Of a stretch of 64,000 nt of DNA, positions 16,501 to 26,265 are shown piece after piece. The DNA is taken from contig PABI01000111.1 of assembly GCA_002699125.1 (NCBI GenBank), forward strand, positions 1-64,000, written 5' to 3'. The stretch's first letter is position 1. The number at the start of each line of letters is the position of its first letter. The DNA is from Anaerolineaceae bacterium. Its GTDB lineage: Bacteria > Chloroflexota > Anaerolineae > Promineifilales > Promineifilaceae. Below the pieces are notes generated by a model. It made no database searches. It saw only the letters and a list, made by a program, of their open reading frames with translations, and was not told the origin of the DNA. Position numbers and translations under genes: made by a program.

Positions 16501-16794
16501 ATGTCCAAAGAACTGATTATGCAAAAATTAAAGGCGGAGGATGAAACCCTTCGGCAAATGTACGGGGTGAAGTCGCTGATCTTGTTTGGTTCAGTCGCTC
16601 GTTCAACGGCAAAACCCAGCAGCGACATTGATTTGTTGGTGACGTTTTCTGAACCTGCCACTTTCGATCAATACATGAACCTCAAACTGTATCTGGAAGA
16701 TATTTTGCAAGCGCCAGTTGATTTGGTAACGCGCGGGGCGGTACGTTCGCATATTTTGCCCAAAATTGAACATGAGGGTGTTCATGTCGCGTGA
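16501..16794 (+). CDS. MNT-domain nucleotidyltransferase antitoxin (MntA-like)
   Basis: A 97-residue minimal nucleotidyltransferase with the G-S-x10-D-x-D motif ([18 protein letters not shown]). By family, MntA-type antitoxins attach AMP to a tyrosine of the partner HEPN RNase. The downstream HEPN gene overlaps it by 11 bases, the usual operon order for this toxin-antitoxin class. Three in-frame ATGs (16483, 16492, 16501) lie in an ATGTCC repeat without a Shine-Dalgarno. An extended -10 (TGCTAAAAT, 16476-16484) covers the first ATG, and the third gives the usual family N-terminus, so 16501 is chosen. Like the rest of this cluster it lacks ACGGCCGT. Confidence 0.87.
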   Translation: MSKELIMQKLKAEDETLRQMYGVKSLILFGSVARSTAKPSSDIDLLVTFSEPATFDQYMNLKLYLEDILQAPVDLVTRGAVRSHILPKIEHEGVHVA

Positions 16795-17128
16795 CACGGT
16801 CATCTATTTGCAGGACATTCGCGTCAGCTGTCAAAAGGTGCTTACCTACACCCAAGATGTATCTCGCGAAGCGTTTTTCCAGACAGATATCGTTTACGAT
16901 GCAACCCTACGCAACATCGAAATAATTGGTGAAGCTGCCAAGCAGATTCCGCCTGATGTGCGCGAAAAATATCCGCAAGTAGAATGGCGTAAAATTGCAG
17001 GTATGCGGGACATTGTGATTCACGCCTATTTTGGCATCGATGATGACATTGTTTGGGATGTGATCCAAAACAAAGTTCCTGAGTTATTGCAGCAAATTGA
17101 ACAGATTCTAAAAGATTTTGTTGAATAA
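16784..17128 (+). CDS. HEPN-domain RNase toxin (HepT-like, DUF86)
   Basis: A 114-residue all-helical protein with the HEPN motif R-x4-H-x-Y (RDIVIHAY), the active site of HepT toxins; the tyrosine is the residue AMPylated by MntA-type partners. The family-typical block [14 protein letters not shown] precedes it. The start is ATG 16784 after GAGGGTG, overlapping the antitoxin gene by 11 bases. All catalytic residues are present, so the toxin looks intact. The FGE-fold gene follows after 18 bases and may be co-transcribed. Confidence 0.88.
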   Translation: MSRDTVIYLQDIRVSCQKVLTYTQDVSREAFFQTDIVYDATLRNIEIIGEAAKQIPPDVREKYPQVEWRKIAGMRDIVIHAYFGIDDDIVWDVIQNKVPELLQQIEQILKDFVE

Positions 17129-17146
17129 ACTATTTGGAAAAACACC

Positions 17147-18079
17147 GTGCCTTCTGCAGACCCCAACCGTCAAAAACTAACCCAACTACGCAAGCTGCTC
17201 ATCCAGCACTTTAGCCTGGACGAACTGCGCGTGCTTTGTTTTGATCTGAACCTGGAGTATGAAGACCTGCCCGGCGACACCCGAACCACCAAAATGCACG
17301 GCCTCATCGAATATCTCCAGCGCCGCGGCGAGCTGTCGAGATTGCTAAATGAAGCAATGGACCATCGCCCCAATGTGGCCTGGCCCACATTTGTAGATGG
17401 CAACTCGACAGCGCAAAAAGGAGAACCTGCGGGCAACCCACAAAGCTTCATTCACGAGAAAAGTGGTTTGGAAATGTTATTGATTCCAGCCGGAGAGTTT
17501 TTGTACGGTGAGGAAAAAGAGCTGAAATTTTTGCCAGACTTCTGGATGGCAAAAACACCCGTAACCAACGCCCATTACGCCAAATTTGTGCAGAGTACAG
17601 GATACAAACCGCCAGATCACTGGGAGAATGGAGAATATCCGGCAGAGTTGGCAAACCATCCGGTTGTTTATGTTTCCTGGCATGACGCAACTGCCTATTC
17701 CAAGTGGGCAGGGTTACAGTTGCCTGCTGAGCAGCAGTGGGAAAAAGCGGCACGTGGCCAAGACGGCCGTGAATACCCCTGGGGCAATGAGTGGAAACCG
17801 TATTGCAATACTGATGAAGCTCGTATTGATGGCACCACCCCTGTTGGCTACTACTCCCCCTTTGGCGACAGTCCCTATGGTTGTGTAGACATGAGCGGCA
17901 ATGTATGGGAGTGGACAAATAGTTGGCGGGATGAAAAAAACCAGTGCAGGGCATTGTGCGGCGGGGCGTATGACAGCTCTCCTAGATTTGCTCGCGTGTT
18001 CGAACACTACTACAAACATAGCCCCGACGGAGCGGAGCACGGGCTCGGTTTTCGAATGATTGCCAGCAGTACGCTGTAG
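17147..18079 (+). CDS. Effector-associated (death-like) domain fused to FGE/SUMF1-fold protein
   Basis: A 310-residue protein. Residues 1-75 (QHFSLDELRVLCFDLNLEY, DLPGDTRTTK, GLIEYLQRRGEL) match the helical effector-associated adaptor domains found in bacterial conflict and signalling proteins. Residues about 100-308 are a formylglycine-generating-enzyme/C-type-lectin fold (MLLIPAGEFLYG, TPVTNAHYAKFV, YPWGNEW, MSGNVWEWTNS, GLGFRMI). The cysteine arrangement of true FGE is absent, so a binding or structural role is more likely than sulfatase maturation. FGE folds are also the variable proteins of diversity-generating retroelements, but no reverse transcriptase is seen here. The start is GTG 17147, 18 bases after the HEPN gene, with only a weak ribosome site. 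Confidence 0.82.
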   Translation: MPSADPNRQKLTQLRKLLIQHFSLDELRVLCFDLNLEYEDLPGDTRTTKMHGLIEYLQRRGELSRLLNEAMDHRPNVAWPTFVDGNSTAQKGEPAGNPQSFIHEKSGLEMLLIPAGEFLYGEEKELKFLPDFWMAKTPVTNAHYAKFVQSTGYKPPDHWENGEYPAELANHPVVYVSWHDATAYSKWAGLQLPAEQQWEKAARGQDGREYPWGNEWKPYCNTDEARIDGTTPVGYYSPFGDSPYGCVDMSGNVWEWTNSWRDEKNQCRALCGGAYDSSPRFARVFEHYYKHSPDGAEHGLGFRMIASSTL

Positions 18080-18215
18080 TTCACTTGTTCTTGTGTAGAG
18101 AAATGAGATGTCTTTGAAGACCGTGTCTGATATGTTTTATTCGACTTCCACATGAACCGATCTGGCATATGGTATGGTTGCGCATACAGGTACCAACACT
18201 GGTCACAAAGAAGAT

Positions 18216-19901
18216 TTACGCAGGCACCTTGCCGCCGACCTGCTCAATCGTCTCCACCAAACGGCCGTCTTCCAACACGTACACCAAATCCACCGCCTCA
18301 ATCACTTTGGGGTCGTGGCTGGCGATGAGGACGGTGACGCCGGTCTGCTCCACAATGCTGCGCAGTAGGGCGATGATGGCGTAGCCCGTGGCCGTATCCA
18401 GCTGGCCGGTGGGCTCGTCGGCCAGGATGAGCGACGGTTTGTTGGCCAGCGCGCGCGCCAGGGCAATGCGCTGTTGCTCACCGCCGGATAGTTCATACGT
18501 GCGGTGGCTGGCTCGGGCTGACAGCTTCACCAGTTCCAGCACCTCATCCACACGCTGCTTGCGTTCTTTCGCACTGGCCTTCACCAGCCGCAGCGGCGCT
18601 TCGATGTTTTCGCGCGCGCTCAAAAAAGGCAGCAGGCCAAACGTCTGGAAGACAAAGCCAATCTCGTTGCGCCGCAGATTAATGCGCTCCCGTTCGCTCA
18701 TTTTGGCCAACGGCCGTCCCGCAATAAAAATCTCTCCCTCGGTTGGCTCATCCAGCCCGGCAATGTGGTTGAGCAGCGTCGTCTTGCCGCTGCCAGACGG
18801 CCCTTTCACCGTGGCCATGATGCCGCTGGGGATGTTCAGGCTGACGTTTTGCACGGCAATCACATCCTCGGCGCCTACTTTGTAGATGCGGGTGAGGTGC
18901 TGTACGGAAACGGCCGTCTTCCGCCGCGCCAGCGGGTGATGACGGACAATCACTTCCTCGTCCTGATCGGATTCACCCAGGCGCGGTGGCCGCCACACGT
19001 CGCCGTTTTGACCGCCATCCTGGGCGGCAGCCAGCGCTTTGTTCACCTCTGGCCAGACGGATAGATGTGCTTCTTCTAGCCGCACTTTCACCCGGTTTTT
19101 CATCTCCAGATTCTCGATGTACGGTTGCGGCAGCTGCAACCGGCCGGCCCGATCCAGGATTACCCACTCTTCTTCTTGCAGTTCGCCGCTGGCCAGGTCC
19201 ACTTCACGCCGGATTTCCGAGCTGGTACGGCCGTCGCGAATCGCCACCACCCGGTCTACCTTGTTGGCCACCCGCTGGTCATGGGTCACAATCACAATCG
19301 TTGTGCCATACGTCTGGTTGATGCGACGCAGCGCCGCAAAAATCTCGTCGGCCGAAGCGGAATCAACCTGGCCGGTTGGTTCATCTGCCAGCAAGAGCGG
19401 CGGATTGTTGGCCAGGGCAATGGCCAGCGCCACCCGCTGCTGCTGTCCACCAGAGAGCCGATCCGGGCGGAAATCGGCCCGGTCAGTCAAATTGACCATC
19501 TCCAGCAGCTCCAGGGCGCGCTCTTTGCGCTGCCGGGCGCTGCCGCCAGTGAGCATCATGGGCAGTTCCACGTTTTCCCGCGCCGTCAGGTAAGGCAGCA
19601 AGTTGCGCGCCGGCTGCTGCCAGACAAAACCTACCGTGCTGCGCTTGTACTTAACACGATCCCGGTCAGAAATCTTCAGCAAATCCTGGCCATTGACGCT
19701 GATCTTGCCCGCGCTGGGCTCGTCCAGCCCGCCGATGACGTTGAGCAGGGTTGATTTGCCCGAGCCGGATGCACCGACCAGGGCCATCATCTCGCCCTTT
19801 TCCACGGCCAGGTCCAGCCCCTGCAAAGCCACCACTTCCAGATCGGCTACCTTATAAATTTTGACCAGATTATCGCAATAAATAAATGAATCAGTTGACA
19901 T
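18216..19901 (-). CDS. ABC transporter ATPase with two fused nucleotide-binding domains (LolD/MacB type)
   Basis: A 561-residue soluble protein with two complete NBDs. The first has Walker A GASGSGKST near residue 42 and LSGGQQQR/LLADEPTGQVD; the second has GPSGSGKTT near 365 and LSGGEQQR/LILADEPTGQLD. They are joined by a linker of about 90 residues. Both sites look catalytically intact. Each NBD is of the class that energises FtsX/MacB-type permeases, and two such permeases are encoded directly upstream, so one ATPase chain probably serves a permease heterodimer in mechanotransmission or lipoprotein/peptide export. It is the last gene of the sigma/anti-sigma/permease locus and is separated from the permease gene by a CCACAGAG-family element. 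Confidence 0.92.
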   Translation of the reverse strand: MSTDSFIYCDNLVKIYKVADLEVVALQGLDLAVEKGEMMALVGASGSGKSTLLNVIGGLDEPSAGKISVNGQDLLKISDRDRVKYKRSTVGFVWQQPARNLLPYLTARENVELPMMLTGGSARQRKERALELLEMVNLTDRADFRPDRLSGGQQQRVALAIALANNPPLLLADEPTGQVDSASADEIFAALRRINQTYGTTIVIVTHDQRVANKVDRVVAIRDGRTSSEIRREVDLASGELQEEEWVILDRAGRLQLPQPYIENLEMKNRVKVRLEEAHLSVWPEVNKALAAAQDGGQNGDVWRPPRLGESDQDEEVIVRHHPLARRKTAVSVQHLTRIYKVGAEDVIAVQNVSLNIPSGIMATVKGPSGSGKTTLLNHIAGLDEPTEGEIFIAGRPLAKMSERERINLRRNEIGFVFQTFGLLPFLSARENIEAPLRLVKASAKERKQRVDEVLELVKLSARASHRTYELSGGEQQRIALARALANKPSLILADEPTGQLDTATGYAIIALLRSIVEQTGVTVLIASHDPKVIEAVDLVYVLEDGRLVETIEQVGGKVPA

Positions 19902-19927
19902 AAATGCCTCGTTTAAGAATCAATTCA

Positions 19928-20008
19928 GGACGCAGAGACCGCTGAGATTTGAGAGTAAACCTCTTCTTTTTCTGTGATCTCTGTGGCTTCTCACTGCTCT
20001 CTGCGTCC
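19928..20008. repeat. CCACAGAG-family inverted-repeat element without a gene
   Basis: Perfect 11-base arms (GGACGCAGAGA at 19928-19938, complement at 19998-20008) flank a centre that also contains TCTCTGTGGC. It sits between the ATPase and permease genes and is a small non-coding relative of the 9807-10268 element. Confidence 0.6.
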
Positions 20009-20014
20009 CACCTT

Positions 20015-22783
20015 TTACTCCTCGCCGATGCGTAATGCCCGGTGAATGCCGGCCCGCACCAGGAAGAAGAGCAGCAGCAAGAGCGCCAGCCCGTAAAAGC
20101 CGATGAGCAGCCCATACAGACTAAACACTTCGGTCCAGTTCACCAAAATTTGCTGGATGGCATCACCGCCAACGGCCGTTGACAACACCCGCGATAAAAA
20201 CGGCCGCATAATCAGCGCCAAACCCGCCCCGATGCCGCTGCCCGCCAGCAAACCCAGCACCATCATGATGAGGCCTTCCAGCGTGAGCAGCCCTAATAGT
20301 TGGCGGGTAGCCATGCCTGTGGCCCGCAGCAAACTGAATTCGTATAAGCGTTGGCGGGCGGCAAAGAAGTGCACCAGTAAAAAGACGGCCACACTCAATG
20401 CGGCCAGGGTAATGGCGTTTAGCTCAAAGGCACCCAACGTCTCCTGCGCCACCAAATTGGAGCGCAAAAGTTCTTCGGTGGATTCGGCACTGGCTAGTAC
20501 TTGGCTGCCAAAAGGCCCCGATCCGTTGGCGATTTGGTCAACGACGGCTTCGGACTGGCCCGGTTCCACGGCCAACCACACCTCGCGCTGACCTACCCAT
20601 GGCTCGCTCAACGTTGGTAAGTTCACGGCCTGCTCCACGGCGGCCAGATTGGTAATAAAAAAGCGATCTCCCAGCAGCGGGAAGTGGCCAATGATGCCGC
20701 GCACCTCAAACGTAACGCGGTGTGTGCCGACCACATATTGAATATGGTCGCCAATTTCTTTGTTGTTTGGCGGTGCACTGGCCGAGAAAACGGCGGGAAT
20801 GGCGCCATCGGTGCCAATGCCCTGTACGGCAGGCATCACCTCAGCCAGGGTGACGCCGCTGATAAACGGCGCGTAGCGGCTTACCTGCGGCAGCGTCACC
20901 GGATCCACGGCTAGCATTTCTACCTGCTGCCCTAAATTGGTGGATAGACGAGAACGGCCGTTGTAATAAACTGGCGAAGCCCATTGAACCCCAGGTAAAT
21001 CAGCCACCGCTTCAAATTCTGCCGAACCGGCATCAATTGGCAGCCGCACGCGCATATCTGCCCCTGTGTTGTAATGGGCAATTTGCGCCTGCCGCACAGA
21101 TAGCGAATGGTCAAACAGGCTGGCAAATAGCGTTAGCCCCGCCGCCAGGCTGATGAGCAGCACTACCCGGCTGGGTCCCACCGGATCGCGCGACAGTTTG
21201 GCCAGGCCAAAGGGCAAAATCAGGCCACGAACCCGGTTGGCCCACCAGGAGGCCAGGCGCAGCAGATAAGGGAAAATCCGCAAAAAGATGAGCGCTACAG
21301 CAATGAGCAGCAGAGATGGCCCCAGCAGCAGCAGTGGATCAGAGACGCCAGCGGCGGCCAATGCTTCATTTTGCGCCAGCTGGGCCACCACCGTGCCGGT
21401 GTCGCGCAGCTGCCAGTAAATCAATCCGCCCAGCACCAGCAGGAAGATGTCGATGTAATATTTTTGCCAGCCGGCCTGAGACGGCGGCCGGGCCAACTGC
21501 TTTTGCCAGTCCAAAATGTTGCCCTGGGTGCCACCGTAAATGGCGACTACCAAAGTCAGCCAGCTAAAGCCCGCCGCCACCAGCGAAAGCTGCCACGATT
21601 CCTGTGCCAGGGCTGAAGGCACGATGGTGTTGGTGGCGCTGCCCCAAAGGGTGAGCAAGCCGCGTGCCGCTAACGGCCCCAGTGCGGCGGCTAAAATCGC
21701 CAGCAAAAAGCCTTGAATGGCAAACAGTTGGGTGATCTGACGGCCGTTAAACCCCCGACCGACTAACGTTGCCAGCACCCCACGCGACTGATCCAGCAAA
21801 AAGGAGCTAATCATCGCCACGGTGTACAGCACAAAAATGAGCGACTGCACTGTAAGCAAGAAGAGCGTGACCTGGGCATTGGCCAGGGCCGTCTGGTATT
21901 CGTTGATGATGAGCAGCAGCCCCGTCTCCAATTCAATTCGCAAATCGGAGCTGACATTGCTCAAGTTGGTTTGCACCTGGTCCACATTATTAACGGTAAT
22001 CTTGCTGGAGTCGATGAGCACCCGCCAGCTGCGCTGCCGGCGATCGGCAAAAACTTGCTCCATCGTTTGTTGAGGGATGATCATAGCCAGAGTAACGGTT
22101 TCAGGGGAGTTGGGTCCATTAAGCGAGGCGCGTTCAAATTCAAACGGCCGTAACTCCCCCCACCACACGTCACTTTCCGGATCATTGGGCTGCACCACAC
22201 CGACAATGTTGATGCGGAAGCTGCCGTCGTTGTTGCGTAATTGATCGCCTACTTGCAGCGTTTCCACCTGGAAAGTTTCTCCAGCACTTTGGTCAAAGGT
22301 CAAATTCTCAATACTGGCGACACCGACTACAGCTTCAATTTCGGTGACAAAGCTGTTGGGTTCTGGCTCGATGTGGCTGGGGAAACGGCCGTCTACCACC
22401 GTCACGTCCTGGTTCAAATTACTAAACGTCCACGGCTGGTAGCGAAAAAATTCAGCAAAGGGAAGCGGCACTTCATCCCGGTATAGGGCCGAGGTTATTG
22501 AGGTGGGCGCAACCGTTTGTACCTCGACCCGGCGCAGCAGCAAATCACCCAAATATTCTTGCAGCTGGCCATAAACGGCCGCATTCAAGCCCGTCCCTGT
22601 CGCCTCAATGTTGCGTGCCGACACAATTGCGCTGTCAATCTGCTGCCTCAAGCTGCGCCCGGCAATCGCTGTGGCATATGTGGGCAGTCCCGCCAAAAAG
22701 GCAGCCGCCAACACCAGCCCCAGCAGGACAATGAAGTTCATGCGCCAATGGCGCAGTAAGTGTCGGATTGAGAGTCGAATCAT
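20015..22783 (-). CDS. FtsX-like ABC permease, 922 residues
   Basis: Two FtsX/MacB permease units in one chain. An N-terminal helix (about 15-37) leads to a large extracytoplasmic domain (about 40-300). A three- to four-helix block follows near 310-440 with further helices to 560, then a second extracytoplasmic region and a final FtsX block at about 800-915. The C-terminus ends in IHRALRIGEE, almost the same as the LHQVLRVGEE of the neighbouring permease, so the two are paralogues. It should pair with the 1,110-residue permease and use the double-NBD ATPase. The ribosome site before ATG 22783 is weak; a palindromic element lies in the leader. Substrate unknown. Confidence 0.9.
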   Translation of the reverse strand: MIRLSIRHLLRHWRMNFIVLLGLVLAAAFLAGLPTYATAIAGRSLRQQIDSAIVSARNIEATGTGLNAAVYGQLQEYLGDLLLRRVEVQTVAPTSITSALYRDEVPLPFAEFFRYQPWTFSNLNQDVTVVDGRFPSHIEPEPNSFVTEIEAVVGVASIENLTFDQSAGETFQVETLQVGDQLRNNDGSFRINIVGVVQPNDPESDVWWGELRPFEFERASLNGPNSPETVTLAMIIPQQTMEQVFADRRQRSWRVLIDSSKITVNNVDQVQTNLSNVSSDLRIELETGLLLIINEYQTALANAQVTLFLLTVQSLIFVLYTVAMISSFLLDQSRGVLATLVGRGFNGRQITQLFAIQGFLLAILAAALGPLAARGLLTLWGSATNTIVPSALAQESWQLSLVAAGFSWLTLVVAIYGGTQGNILDWQKQLARPPSQAGWQKYYIDIFLLVLGGLIYWQLRDTGTVVAQLAQNEALAAAGVSDPLLLLGPSLLLIAVALIFLRIFPYLLRLASWWANRVRGLILPFGLAKLSRDPVGPSRVVLLISLAAGLTLFASLFDHSLSVRQAQIAHYNTGADMRVRLPIDAGSAEFEAVADLPGVQWASPVYYNGRSRLSTNLGQQVEMLAVDPVTLPQVSRYAPFISGVTLAEVMPAVQGIGTDGAIPAVFSASAPPNNKEIGDHIQYVVGTHRVTFEVRGIIGHFPLLGDRFFITNLAAVEQAVNLPTLSEPWVGQREVWLAVEPGQSEAVVDQIANGSGPFGSQVLASAESTEELLRSNLVAQETLGAFELNAITLAALSVAVFLLVHFFAARQRLYEFSLLRATGMATRQLLGLLTLEGLIMMVLGLLAGSGIGAGLALIMRPFLSRVLSTAVGGDAIQQILVNWTEVFSLYGLLIGFYGLALLLLLFFLVRAGIHRALRIGEE

Positions 22784-22804
22784 GTATTTTCAGTATTCCG
22801 TAAT

Positions 22805-22863
22805 CGGTTATCCGTAATCGGTGAACGGCTTACCGATTACCGATCACCGATTACGGATAACCG
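22805..22863. repeat. GTAATCGG-family palindromic element, copy 1
   Basis: A perfect 20-base inverted repeat (22805-22824 with 22844-22863) around a 19-base centre made of the same ACCGATTAC words. It ends three bases before the stop of the upstream permease gene (read on the minus strand) and could form a strong mRNA hairpin between the two permease cistrons. A related copy lies at 31811-31880. Confidence 0.75.
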
Positions 22864-22865
22864 GT

Positions 22866-25800
22866 TCACTCTTCTCCTACGCGCAGCACCTGGTGCAGCT
22901 TGGTGCGCCAGAGCAGCAGCGTGGCAATGCCGAGTGAAATAAAGAAAGCCACAGCTAACGTTATGTAAATCTGAACGACAGCGCCCCAATCGTTGCGGGC
23001 AATGAATGGCGGCGTTGGTGGCCGGTCACCAAAAGTGATAGGCAGTCCGGGCAGGGTGATTTGGTTCAGGACGATGCCCAGCACTGTGCCAATGGCCAGC
23101 CCGGCCAGAATGAGCACAACCTGCTCCAAAACCAGCACGCCATACAGCTGTCCCGGCGACATGCCGATGGAGCGCAAGACGCCGTAAATTGCTTCTTTTT
23201 GCCGGGCGCTTAAATAAAAATGGGTGGCAAACCCCACCAGGCTAAGCGCCGTGGTGAGCAGGTAGCCAAACAGCGTTACGCTGCGCAGCCCCAGGGCCAT
23301 CGGGTCGGCCTTAATTGTCAGGCGTACCGCTTCTTGTTCAATTGTTTCTTGCAGGCCCGCCAGGTTGGAAAGGGCAGCTGCGGAGACGGTTTGGGGAGAT
23401 ACGGCCGTATCCACCGCCAATATCGCCTCATTGTTGTTCACCGGCTGGTTTGTTTCGCTGTTAATATTATCCAACATCAGCGCCCGGTTGGTGATGATGT
23501 ACCCGGCATTCAAATCTTCGTACAGCGTGGGGAAGTAATTGACCACGCCCACAATTTCAAAACGCCTTGGCTGCGAATCAATCGTCAGGTTTAACGTGTC
23601 GCCCACTTCCGCCTGTGCTTTTTGCAGAAAAGTCTGGCTAGCCAGAGCCGGCAATGGCGCCTCAAGCGGCGACGGATTGGCCAGCAGAAAACCTGCCAGG
23701 TCCAGGGCATTCATATTCAGGAACAAGGATTGGCTGCCTTTCCCTGTATGCACCTGGCGCGTATCGTAAGCGATGTCAGAGGCGAAGTGGGTGGTGCGCC
23801 AGATGTCGGTTAATGTTTCAAAATCGTAGGCAACGGCCGTTTCTCCCGAAACCGCATCCGTCACTGTCAACGAATCAAACGCCAGCCGCATCTGAGCCCC
23901 CGTTGCCCGGCTGAAGTTTCCCACAATAATTGTCCGGTTGCGCAGCCAAATGGAATGCAACCCCACCGGGAAACTGCTTGCGGGCAGTTCCGGCAGCGTT
24001 CCTTCAAAATAACGCCAACCGTCTTCCGGATAGCCCGTTTCGTCTGACGTTAAATCGATCAGGAATGTGTCTTGCTGCTCCGTCAGCAGCTTCGCTTGAA
24101 GATGAATCCGGTCCAAATAACTGTCACCGCGCGGTGCCGCACCACTTGTCCAATCAGGGTCAGGCGCTGACCAAACCCACAGCCCCAGCCGTTCTGGTTG
24201 ACCCGGCAATGTGAACACCGGCTGCGGTGTTACATCTTCCAGCGTCAATCGATCCAGCAATACCGGTACCGGCTCTTGAGTAAAATCATCGCGGTAGTTC
24301 GTTAATGCTTCAAATGAGTCAGGGTTGATAGCCAATACTTCGTAGCGCAAAAATTCGCGACCCAGCGTCAGTGAGCCAAGCGTGCGCCACATGCCGCTGG
24401 CGGCCGTCACGTTGGGCAGCGATTGCACTTCATAAAGCGGCAAGGTGCGCGGTGAGACCAAACGAATATCGCTGCCTGCCTGGTACTGTGCACGCTCCAG
24501 TTCGCTGGCGTCCAGCGTGGCGTTGATGCCGGTAGAAAGAATGCCCAGGGCAATGGCCAGCGTGAGCAGCAGAACCAGGCGAGCCACATGGGTGGGATTG
24601 CGTGCAGCTTGCAGCATGGCCAGATTAGCCACCAATCCACGCCCGTGCCGGGCGATGGCGGCTAAAAAGCTGAGCAGCAGCGGAAACACACGCAGCAAAA
24701 TGGTGCCCGATCCGACCAGCAGCGCCAGCGGCGACAGCAGCAACAGCCAATCAACCTGGGGCCGTATAGTGCCGCCACCGACAATGCCGCCAAAATAATG
24801 CAGCCGCCACAGCAGTACCAGCCCAATTGCCAGGACAAAGACATCTAAATAATAACGCTGCCAAAACGGAGCCTGAGTCACACGGTTTGTGCTTTGCTGG
24901 TAATTGACGATGGTGCGCCTTACGGATTGGCCCACCGGCAGGAGCAGTCCCACGACACAGGCCACCGCGCCGACAATCGCTGCCAGCCAGGCAAGAACAG
25001 GCAGACTCAACGCCCAGTCAGCTTCGCCAACATCGGCGAGGGGGCCAAAAAGCGTAATGCTGCGCACCAGGGCCAGCCCCAAAAATGGCCCGCTGAGCAA
25101 GGCCACACCGCTAATGAGCAGTGCTTCGCCCCCCTGAATGCGGAAAATTTGGCGCGGGGCGGCACCACGGCTTTGCAGCACGGCAAATTCGCGTTCCACC
25201 TGGCGCACGGCCAGGGCGGCCACCATGATGACGTAGTAGAGGGTGAGCAGTACAACTTCGGCGGTGAGGAAGTAGAGCGGGGCGCGCACGGCCGTACTCT
25301 GGTTGGCAAAGTTGGCCAACACCTCGTCCAGGCCAGTGTCTATGGTGACGGAAGGGGATAACGGCCGTAAATCTTCACGCAGCAGCCGCAGCAAAGTGCG
25401 TACCAGCGGAATCTGGGCGGTGGTCAGGCTGCCGGGCGCAATGGTAGCCTGCCAATAATATTCGTGCGTGGAGCCATCGGGCAACAGGTTTATCAGATCA
25501 AAAAAGGCGGCCTGATCGACCAGAACGGCATATTGAGCCAGCCAGCGCTCATCGCTTTGGGAGCGCAGCGGGCTGGCGGCGCCAAACCAGTACGGGTCGC
25601 CGCCGTCAATCGGCTGGACAATGCCGCTGATTTGCAGATTGAATTCCGGTTCACCACTGCTGTTGGAAACACTGACAGGCAGTGTGTCGCCCACCTGCAG
25701 ATCGTAAGCCTGGGCCAACTCTTCGCCGATGACAACAGCGGCCATGCCGGGCGCGGGCTGGGACTCAGCAGGCCACTCTCCATCTATAAAGGTGACGTAT

Positions 25801-26198
25801 TGGCGAATATCCGTTTCGCCGCTGCCGTAAGCGCGGAAGTTGAGGCGCTCTTCGGACAAAATGTTGCCATCGCGCCAGGGATGGAACCAACGGGAACCCA
25901 GCACGGGAATGAGTTGATCGATGAAGTTGCCCAGACGGCCGTTTGTCATTTGTTGCACCTGACCATCGAATGCGGCATATTCGTCGGCGTTAAAGCGGCC
26001 AAACGCTTTCAGGCGCAGGTCGCTCACGGCGGGATCGGCCGCCAACAGGGTGCGGCGCAAACCAAATTCCACCACCGTGTTTACCAGAATGGGACTGCTG
26101 GCCAGCATGGCCGTAGAAAGCAGCACGCCCAGGCTGAGAGTGAGCAAAATCTGCCAGTGGCGGGCGGCTCGGCGCAAAATAAAGGCCCAAAACGTCAT
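22866..26198 (-). CDS. FtsX-like ABC permease, 1,110 residues
   Basis: Same plan as the neighbouring permease but larger: first helix about 15-37, extracytoplasmic domain to about 310, a helix bundle near 320-560, a second long extracytoplasmic domain (about 600-960) and a C-terminal FtsX block (about 985-1105). The second extracytoplasmic domain is longer than in FtsX or MacB and contains a lectin-like segment (GKGSQSLFLNMNAL). CGGAG precedes the ATG. It follows the anti-sigma gene by 67 bases on the same strand, which suggests that the ECF pair controls this transporter. Families of this size export lipoproteins or peptides or act as mechanotransmitters; substrate is unknown. Confidence 0.9.
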   Translation of the reverse strand: MTFWAFILRRAARHWQILLTLSLGVLLSTAMLASSPILVNTVVEFGLRRTLLAADPAVSDLRLKAFGRFNADEYAAFDGQVQQMTNGRLGNFIDQLIPVLGSRWFHPWRDGNILSEERLNFRAYGSGETDIRQYVTFIDGEWPAESQPAPGMAAVVIGEELAQAYDLQVGDTLPVSVSNSSGEPEFNLQISGIVQPIDGGDPYWFGAASPLRSQSDERWLAQYAVLVDQAAFFDLINLLPDGSTHEYYWQATIAPGSLTTAQIPLVRTLLRLLREDLRPLSPSVTIDTGLDEVLANFANQSTAVRAPLYFLTAEVVLLTLYYVIMVAALAVRQVEREFAVLQSRGAAPRQIFRIQGGEALLISGVALLSGPFLGLALVRSITLFGPLADVGEADWALSLPVLAWLAAIVGAVACVVGLLLPVGQSVRRTIVNYQQSTNRVTQAPFWQRYYLDVFVLAIGLVLLWRLHYFGGIVGGGTIRPQVDWLLLLSPLALLVGSGTILLRVFPLLLSFLAAIARHGRGLVANLAMLQAARNPTHVARLVLLLTLAIALGILSTGINATLDASELERAQYQAGSDIRLVSPRTLPLYEVQSLPNVTAASGMWRTLGSLTLGREFLRYEVLAINPDSFEALTNYRDDFTQEPVPVLLDRLTLEDVTPQPVFTLPGQPERLGLWVWSAPDPDWTSGAAPRGDSYLDRIHLQAKLLTEQQDTFLIDLTSDETGYPEDGWRYFEGTLPELPASSFPVGLHSIWLRNRTIIVGNFSRATGAQMRLAFDSLTVTDAVSGETAVAYDFETLTDIWRTTHFASDIAYDTRQVHTGKGSQSLFLNMNALDLAGFLLANPSPLEAPLPALASQTFLQKAQAEVGDTLNLTIDSQPRRFEIVGVVNYFPTLYEDLNAGYIITNRALMLDNINSETNQPVNNNEAILAVDTAVSPQTVSAAALSNLAGLQETIEQEAVRLTIKADPMALGLRSVTLFGYLLTTALSLVGFATHFYLSARQKEAIYGVLRSIGMSPGQLYGVLVLEQVVLILAGLAIGTVLGIVLNQITLPGLPITFGDRPPTPPFIARNDWGAVVQIYITLAVAFFISLGIATLLLWRTKLHQVLRVGEE

Positions 26199-26265
26199 CG
26201 TGCGGCTCCGGAGTTATGTGGTGGCTGGCAGCCGATTAGTAAAATGGGCATGGCACTCTTTAACT

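Noticed and set aside
17700-18079. Diversity-generating retroelement variable region
   Set aside because: The FGE fold is suggestive, but no reverse transcriptase, accessory gene or template repeat is seen in the window.
18080-18215. Small gene or RNA between the FGE and ATPase genes
   Set aside because: No ORF with a start signal and no terminator-grade hairpin found by eye.
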